Assembly: GCA_965248855.1 (NCBI GenBank)
Contig: CBDFKQ010000024.1
Span: 24,378 to 88,377 of the forward strand
Source: CBDFKQ01 sp965248855
GTDB lineage: Bacteria; Bacteroidota; Bacteroidia; Cytophagales; 172606-1
DNA length: 64,000 nt
Reading direction: 5' to 3'
Shown: piece after piece, positions 60,495 through 64,000 of the stretch
How positions within the stretch are numbered: position 1 is the stretch's first letter
Layout: each line of letters opens with the position of its first letter
Program-made: the position numbers and the translations under genes
The notes under the pieces: generated by a model
What the model was told of the DNA's origin: nothing
The model's input: only the letters and a program-made list of their open reading frames with translations
Database searches by the model: none

Positions 60495-61895
60495 ATGGCT
60501 CATTCTGATTTTGTTTTTGAATTACCAAGTCATCAAAAACCCATAATTAAAGTAATTGGAGTAGGTGGCGGCGGAAGCAATGCAGTTAATTTTATGTGCA
60601 AGCAAGGCATAAAAGATGTCGAATTTGTTGTTGTAAATACAGATGTGCAGGCATTGAGAAACAGTCCTGTTCAACAAAAATTACAAATCGGAGCCACTTT
60701 AACTGAAGGTCTTGGTGCAGGAGCGAATCCTGAAAAAGGGCGTGATGCAGCTTTAGAAAGCAAGGATGAAATTATAGCCATGCTTGACCAGGGAACAAAA
60801 ATGGTATTTATAACTGCCGGAATGGGTGGTGGTACCGGCACCGGTGCTGCACCGGTAATTGCACAAATAGCCCAGAGCTTGGGTATATTAACAGTTGCGA
60901 TTGTAACGGCTCCTTTTAGTGTTGAAGGTAAAAAGAAAAAAGAACAGGCTTATCAGGGAATCGAAGAGTTGCGAAAATATTCGGACACGGTATTGGTTAT
61001 TCTCAACGATAAATTAATAGATATGTATGGCGAGTTACCCAAAAGCCAGGCATTTGGGCAAGCAGATAATATTTTAACAAATGCAGCCAAATCAATTGCA
61101 GAAATAATAACAACCCCGGGTTTTATTAATGTTGACTTTGAAGATGTAAAAAAAGTTATAAAAAATGCAGGACAGGCAGTGATGGGCTCTGCAATGGCAA
61201 AAGGAGAAAATCGTGCGCGCAAAGCAATTGAAGATGCACTAAATTCGCCATTGTTAAACAACAGAGATATTAGAGGTGCAAAAAAAATATTATTGGTAAT
61301 GTTCTGGAGTTCTGCACAGGAAATGACAATGTCGGAACAAAAAGTTATTACAGATTTTATTGAGGAACGAATTTGTGTTGAAGCCGATGAGTTGATTATG
61401 GGCGATGTGATAGACGATGAACTGGGAGAATCTTTACGTGTAACAGTTATCGCCACAGGTTTCGAAAATGATGGTGAAAATGATGTGGATAAAAAAAGAT
61501 ATTTTGATTTGGATTCTAATAAAGAAATTAAAAATAATAATGTAGCTGCCGAAGAGTTAAAAAAAGTTGTTGAAGAGTTACAGCCAATAAATAAAATGTT
61601 TTTTAACCTTGATGGCAATCCCGTTATTGATTTGGAAAAGGATGTGCCACAGATGGATGAAGAATTGATAAAGAAAAAGGTATTGGAAGAAAGAACAAAA
61701 CGACTTGCAAAAACAAATTTCAATCTATCCGCAGAAGAATTAAAAGCGAAGGAGGAAATTCCTGCTTATATGCGTAAAAATGTAAAACTACATGATTTAC
61801 CACATTCTTCAGAAAATCAGGTTTCCAGATTCAGGTTGGATGAAAATAATGAAATTGTGGGCAACAATCGTTTTTTACATGATAATGTAGATTAA
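60495..61895 (+). CDS. ftsZ: Cell division protein FtsZ
   Basis: FtsZ is the tubulin-like GTPase of the division ring. The 466-residue protein has GVGGGGSNAVNFM, VNTDVQALRNSPV, GAGANPEKGRDAA, the tubulin signature GGGTGTGAAPVIA, NDKLIDMYGELPKSQAFGQA and TPGFINVDFEDVK. The second domain (MFWSSAQEMTMSEQKVIT to VIATGF) is recognisable but drifted. The C-terminus holds IPAYMRKNVKLHDL, and its charged tail is short. No ftsA, ftsQ or mur gene is adjacent; ftsZ here is a single-gene unit with its own terminator. Confidence 0.95.
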   Translation: MAHSDFVFELPSHQKPIIKVIGVGGGGSNAVNFMCKQGIKDVEFVVVNTDVQALRNSPVQQKLQIGATLTEGLGAGANPEKGRDAALESKDEIIAMLDQGTKMVFITAGMGGGTGTGAAPVIAQIAQSLGILTVAIVTAPFSVEGKKKKEQAYQGIEELRKYSDTVLVILNDKLIDMYGELPKSQAFGQADNILTNAAKSIAEIITTPGFINVDFEDVKKVIKNAGQAVMGSAMAKGENRARKAIEDALNSPLLNNRDIRGAKKILLVMFWSSAQEMTMSEQKVITDFIEERICVEADELIMGDVIDDELGESLRVTVIATGFENDGENDVDKKRYFDLDSNKEIKNNNVAAEELKKVVEELQPINKMFFNLDGNPVIDLEKDVPQMDEELIKKKVLEERTKRLAKTNFNLSAEELKAKEEIPAYMRKNVKLHDLPHSSENQVSRFRLDENNEIVGNNRFLHDNVD

Positions 61896-61923
61896 AAAAA
61901 AGAGCATGAATGCTCTTTTTTTT
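61893..61923. terminator. Bidirectional terminator after ftsZ
   Basis: AGAGCAT (61901-61907) and ATGCTCT (61910-61916) with an A8 run before and a T7 run after, forming one continuous hairpin. It also serves the converging CDGSH gene. Confidence 0.9.
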
Positions 61924-62149
61924 AAATAACCGGTTTTTGTGGCAAGTCAAAAGCTTTTGCCTCATCATCAAAATTACCTTTATGGCTACCATCACAATAA
62001 GGTTTATTTTTTGATAAACCACAGCGGCATAACGAAACCTTTTCACGTCCGCCCAGGCCATATTCTTTCCCTTCCACATCCAATATTTGAAAATCTCCTT
62101 CGACAAGCATAGAGCCGTCCTTTCTGATAATAATTTTTGTATTGCTCAT
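61922..62149 (-). CDS. CDGSH iron-sulfur domain protein
   Basis: The 75-residue protein has the CDGSH signature VSLCRCGLSKNKPYCDGSHK, with C-x-C-x8-C-x3-H ligands for a [2Fe-2S] cluster. Members transfer electrons or Fe-S clusters. A small N-terminal beta part (residues 1-35) precedes it. The ATG at 62149 is chosen over a TTG at 62167. Confidence 0.9.
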   Translation of the reverse strand: MSNTKIIIRKDGSMLVEGDFQILDVEGKEYGLGGREKVSLCRCGLSKNKPYCDGSHKGNFDDEAKAFDLPQKPVI

Positions 62150-62269
62150 TTTATAAATTTTTTTCAAAGGTATTCAGATTCTTCATAAAATGAGAATTAT
62201 TTAAAATTGTCGATAAAAAGCTTTTAATTTTGTTTCACTTTTATAATCTATACCCATATTTTATTACAG

Positions 62270-63298
62270 ATGTACAAAAATTTTCTTCAGCCTTTACTTT
62301 TTAATTTAGAAGCAGAAAAAGCACATGAATTTACTTTTAAGAATTTAAAAAGAATATTTAAAATCCCATTTGTAAAAGATATATTTAATTATAAATATAA
62401 TTTTGAAAGTGTAAAACTGGAAAAAGAATTATTTGGATTAAAATTCAAAAATCCCATAGGTTTGGCTGCCGGTTTTGATAAAAATGCAATGCTTGTCGAC
62501 GAACTGTCAACTTTAGGCTTTGGTTTTATAGAAATTGGAACAGTTACACCAAAACCACAAAATGGAAATCCAAAACCAAGAATGTTTCGTTTAAAAGACG
62601 ACGAAGCCTTGATAAACAGAATGGGTTTTAATAACGAAGGGGTTTTAGCAGCGGCCAAACGGCTTGAAAAAAGACAATCTAATATTATAATTGGCGGTAA
62701 TATTGGAAAGAATAAGGATACATCCAACGAAAATGCCACTGCCGATTATTTATTTTGCTTTGAACAATTATTTAATGCAGTTGATTATTTTGTTGTAAAT
62801 GTAAGTTCACCCAATACTCCCGGTTTACGGCAACTACAAGACAAAGAACCTTTAACTCGGCTTTTACAAACTTTACAAAATAAAAACCAAAGTTATAAAA
62901 AACCAAAGCCCTTATTATTAAAAATTGCCCCCGATTTAAATACCTCCCAATTAGACGATATTATTGAAATTGCGTTATCGACCAAATTAAATGGGCTTGT
63001 GGCAACCAACACAAGTATTAGCAGAGAACATTTAATTACTGAAAAAAAAATAATTGAAAACATAGGCAGTGGCGGCTTGAGTGGGCAGCCATTAAAAATT
63101 ATTTCAAACCAAATTATTAAATATCTTCACGCAAATTCCAATAACAAATTTGCTATTATTGGCGTCGGTGGTATTGCCTCAACGGAAGATGCTAAAGAAA
63201 AGTTAATTGCAGGGGCTGATTTATTGCAAATTTATACAGGTTTTATTTATGAAGGGCCGGGGATTTGCAAAAAAATAAATGAAAGTTTAATTATGTAG
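62270..63298 (+). CDS. pyrD: Dihydroorotate dehydrogenase (quinone), class 2
   Basis: PyrD oxidises dihydroorotate to orotate and passes electrons to quinone, in pyrimidine synthesis at the inner membrane. The 342-residue protein has the class 2 N-terminal extension and FMN-site motifs: NPIGLAAGFDKNAM, GFIEIGTVTPKPQNGNPKPR, NRMGFNNEGV, VNVSSPNTPGLRQLQ (catalytic Ser region), KIAPDL, ATNTSISR, GSGGLSGQPL and IIGVGGI. It is not near other pyr genes here. Confidence 0.96.
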   Translation: MYKNFLQPLLFNLEAEKAHEFTFKNLKRIFKIPFVKDIFNYKYNFESVKLEKELFGLKFKNPIGLAAGFDKNAMLVDELSTLGFGFIEIGTVTPKPQNGNPKPRMFRLKDDEALINRMGFNNEGVLAAAKRLEKRQSNIIIGGNIGKNKDTSNENATADYLFCFEQLFNAVDYFVVNVSSPNTPGLRQLQDKEPLTRLLQTLQNKNQSYKKPKPLLLKIAPDLNTSQLDDIIEIALSTKLNGLVATNTSISREHLITEKKIIENIGSGGLSGQPLKIISNQIIKYLHANSNNKFAIIGVGGIASTEDAKEKLIAGADLLQIYTGFIYEGPGICKKINESLIM

Positions 63299-63441
63299 AA
63301 TAATTTGGATTTAAGAAATCCGGATAATTATATTTAGTATCTGATTCAGGAGTTCTGATGACCGTTTTTATTCAGAAAAATTTATAAAAATAAGACCCTG
63401 CATATTAACAGGAATTGAGTTTTACATGGCGCAGAGATATT

Positions 63442-64000
63442 CTAAAATAATCTGTAATTTCTTAATTGATCAATAAAATGCGGTATTACATCAGGATATA
63501 TAACAATAGTGAATACTATTCCAAACAAGGCTCCATACAAATGTGCATCGTGGTTTATTCCATCTCTGCTTCTTTTTGATTGGGTATAAGTATAAAATAA
63601 ATATAGCCCCCCAAATATAAATGCCGGTATTGGAATCGGGATGAACATTAAATACATACCGGCCAGCGGGTTAAATAAAATACCTGCAAATAATACAGAT
63701 GAAACTCCGCCGGAAGCACCCAGCGAATTATAATTGTAGTTATTTTTATTTTTTAAATATGTTGGAATATCAGATACAATAATCCCTGTAATATATAATA
63801 AAATGTATAATACATTTCCCATGTTGCCATGTATGGCCTGATAAACTCGTTCTATCATATTACCGAAATAATAAAAGGTGAACATGTTAAATATAAGATG
63901 CATGTAATCGGCATGGATAAAACCTGAAGTAATAAACCGGTAATATTCCCTTTTTTTATGAACAGTGTATGGATTCATCATCCATTTTTCCATAAATTTT
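63442..64000 (-). CDS. Rhomboid-family intramembrane serine protease (5' partial)
   Basis: The frame stays open beyond base 64000, so the N-terminus and first helix lie outside. The visible part (about 185 residues) shows rhomboid features: FITSGFIHADYMHLIFNMFT with the conserved loop/His-Asn region, the nucleophile in SLGASGGVSSVLFAG, and the catalytic His in HDAHLYGALFGI. Five hydrophobic segments are seen. Rhomboids cleave membrane proteins within the bilayer. The target is unknown. Confidence 0.9.
   Translation of the reverse strand, partial: KFMEKWMMNPYTVHKKREYYRFITSGFIHADYMHLIFNMFTFYYFGNMIERVYQAIHGNMGNVLYILLYITGIIVSDIPTYLKNKNNYNYNSLGASGGVSSVLFAGILFNPLAGMYLMFIPIPIPAFIFGGLYLFYTYTQSKRSRDGINHDAHLYGALFGIVFTIVIYPDVIPHFIDQLRNYRLF

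Noticed and set aside
60953..61723. A 256-codon frame on the minus strand within ftsZ
   Set aside because: It lies wholly antisense to a well-conserved ftsZ, has Ser/Phe-rich low-complexity composition typical of a shadow frame, and matches no family.

Overview
The window is AT-rich bacterial DNA with the marks of a Bacteroidota genome, probably near the Chitinophagaceae/Sphingobacteriales. It carries a SusC/SusD outer-membrane pair, a protein with a type IX secretion (T9SS type A) C-terminal sorting domain, Bacteroidota-type promoters (TTTG, about 19 bp, TAnnTTTG) upstream of rpmB and sucD, and A-rich start contexts instead of Shine-Dalgarno sequences. The genus assignment is inference. No rRNA, tRNA, CRISPR array, insertion sequence or prophage was found.

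Layout. 0-5.7 kb: five consecutive two-component genes (partial NtrC-type regulator, triple-PAS kinase, Rcp1-like receiver, receiver-PAS-kinase hybrid, CheY-like receiver) closed by a strong terminator. 5.7-11.3 kb: aat with a frameshift in an A7 run, a lipoprotein, a membrane acyltransferase with a seven-helix AraC regulator, and a bacterial dynamin. 11.6-18.3 kb: a minus-strand cell-wall group with a T9SS cargo protein, two tandem PASTA membrane proteins and a double-length D-Ala-D-Ala ligase. 18.5-25.1 kb: a coiled-coil orphan, siroheme sulfite/nitrite reductase with cobA, a CNNM/CBS protein and ffh. 25.1-30.7 kb: a very AT-rich surface-polysaccharide set (flippase, two FkbM methyltransferases, glycosyltransferase, methyltransferase). 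30.7-36.4 kb: bifunctional nuclease, etfBA, a TonB-C protein, a GNAT enzyme behind a possible arginine leader peptide, and an anti-sigma/ECF sigma pair. 36.5-45.4 kb: two LPS glycosyltransferases, an SGNH hydrolase, small enzymes, a PabB-like protein with a membrane tail, a saccharopine dehydrogenase-like gene, and an NmrA/AraC pair. 45.6-53.1 kb: susC, susD, a fasciclin lipoprotein and a beta-propeller lipoprotein. 53.1-54.2 kb: a repeat-filled gap. 54.2-64 kb: housekeeping genes (thiL, accD, class I aldolase, osmC, rpmB, sucD, a VOC protein, ftsZ, a CDGSH protein, pyrD, partial rhomboid).

How the genes work together. The kinase/receiver block forms a phosphorelay set that may end in sigma-54-dependent transcription. 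The Ddl and PASTA genes point to peptidoglycan synthesis and sensing, but no PASTA kinase is present. CobA makes the siroheme precursor needed by the adjacent reductase. SusC/SusD import a ligand that cannot be named from sequence. The flippase, FkbM and glycosyltransferase genes, together with GT2/GT9, point to cell-surface glycan assembly.

The most unusual signals are mostly non-coding. They are a short Arg-containing leader ORF upstream of the GNAT gene, a composite dispersed repeat whose central hairpin shows a paired base change, about 170-bp tandem units with a 16-bp inverted repeat, a candidate structured RNA after thiL, and homopurine heptamer tracts after three stop codons. Among proteins, the fused double Ddl and the PabB-membrane fusion stand out.
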